Shown piece by piece: positions 63,928-64,000 of a stretch of DNA of 64,000 nt; within the stretch, counting starts at the first letter, position 1, and each line of letters starts with the position of its first letter. Under the pieces are notes generated by a model. The model saw nothing but the letters and a program-made list of their open reading frames with translations. It was not told where the DNA came from and made no database searches. The position numbers and the translations under genes were made by a program. The stretch spans positions 41,245-105,244 of the forward strand of contig NZ_CANMLV010000017.1 in assembly GCF_947498825.1 (NCBI RefSeq). Reading direction: 5' to 3'. The stretch is from an uncultured Cedecea sp. GTDB lineage: Bacteria; Pseudomonadota; Gammaproteobacteria; Enterobacterales; Enterobacteriaceae.

Positions 63928-64000
63928 CGAGTAGGAGGCGGGATCACTCCCGCCGTCCTCTCACACCACCGTACGTACGGTTCCGTATACGGCGGTTCAT
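63928..64000 (-). mobile_element. Group II intron, 3' end (domains V and VI); rest beyond the window
   Basis: On the minus strand the last 73 bases show domain V: a hairpin with ACCGCCGTA and TACGGTGGT as lower stem and an ACGG-AA-CCGT tip. Domain VI follows: GAGGACGGCGGGA ... TCCCGCCTCCT with an unpaired A in the 3' arm (CCTACTC). It ends in CTCGAT at the junction with the regulator's stop. This pair of hairpins is typical of bacterial group II introns. The reverse transcriptase gene would lie to the right, outside the window. The exact 3' splice point may differ by a base or two. Confidence 0.82.

Overview
The window is chromosomal DNA of a member of the Enterobacterales. Its gene order (dgt, mtnN-btuF, erpA, clcA, hemL, fhuCDB, mrcB, hrpB, thpR, sfsA, dksA, gluQ, pcnB-folK, panBC, panD, yadI, yadHG, can, hpt, cueO, yacC, speED, yacL) is the one known from Escherichia coli around 3-4 min, and the proteins are easily matched to E. 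coli relatives. It is not E. coli itself: yadS (usually between btuF and erpA) and gcd (usually between hpt and cueO) are missing, and four blocks of other DNA sit in the backbone. I do not assign a genus.

Layout. (1) 1-2.3 kb: 5' part of dgt, then mtnN-btuF. (2) 2.3-20.1 kb: two copies of an intergenic palindromic repeat, then a visibly AT-rich island with one leftward gene string: major pilin, chaperone, usher, two-domain tip adhesin, TpsB transporter and a 2709-residue TpsA adhesin. A chaperone-usher pilus and a two-partner secretion system are thus joined head to tail with coupled stop/start codons. About 2.8 kb of gene-poor, AT-rich DNA lies upstream. (3) 20.2-43.7 kb: ordinary housekeeping backbone. 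Two details stand out. fhuA survives only as its signal peptide fused in frame to its C-terminal strands, upstream of an intact fhuCDB. pcnB keeps the rare AUU start codon. (4) 44.0-46.5 kb: a small DUF1471 protein and a divergent LysR/MFS efflux pair where gcd would be expected. (5) 46.6-51.9 kb: cueO, yacC, speE-speD, yacL, a third repeat copy and a lipoprotein. (6) 52.1-57.6 kb: two direct, 256-bp miniature elements with Tn3-type 38-bp ends flank about 4.9 kb. That segment holds a truncated ColE1/p15A-type plasmid replication-control region (RNA I and both promoters intact, primer 3' end lost), an orphan lipoprotein, and a type VI secretion PAAR-Tle1 phospholipase with a tandem array of DUF2931 immunity lipoproteins and orphan effector C-termini. 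(7) 57.7-63.9 kb: a complete four-carbon sugar-acid (threonate/erythronate) catabolic cluster like E. coli ygbIJKLMN. (8) 63.93-64.0 kb: the 3' end (domains V and VI) of a group II intron on the minus strand, right after the regulator's stop codon.

How the genes work together: the pil/TPS island would build two surface adhesion structures from one transcript. The 52-57 kb module supplies an antibacterial effector with immunity, but no T6SS structural genes are in the window, so the machine must be encoded elsewhere. The ygb-like cluster takes up a tetronate through YgbN, oxidises it (LtnD), isomerises (OtnI), phosphorylates (OtnK) and decarboxylates (OtnC) it to dihydroxyacetone phosphate. 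A CRP-like site lies in the divergent control region. All assignments rest on reading the sequence and remembered family features; no database search was run.
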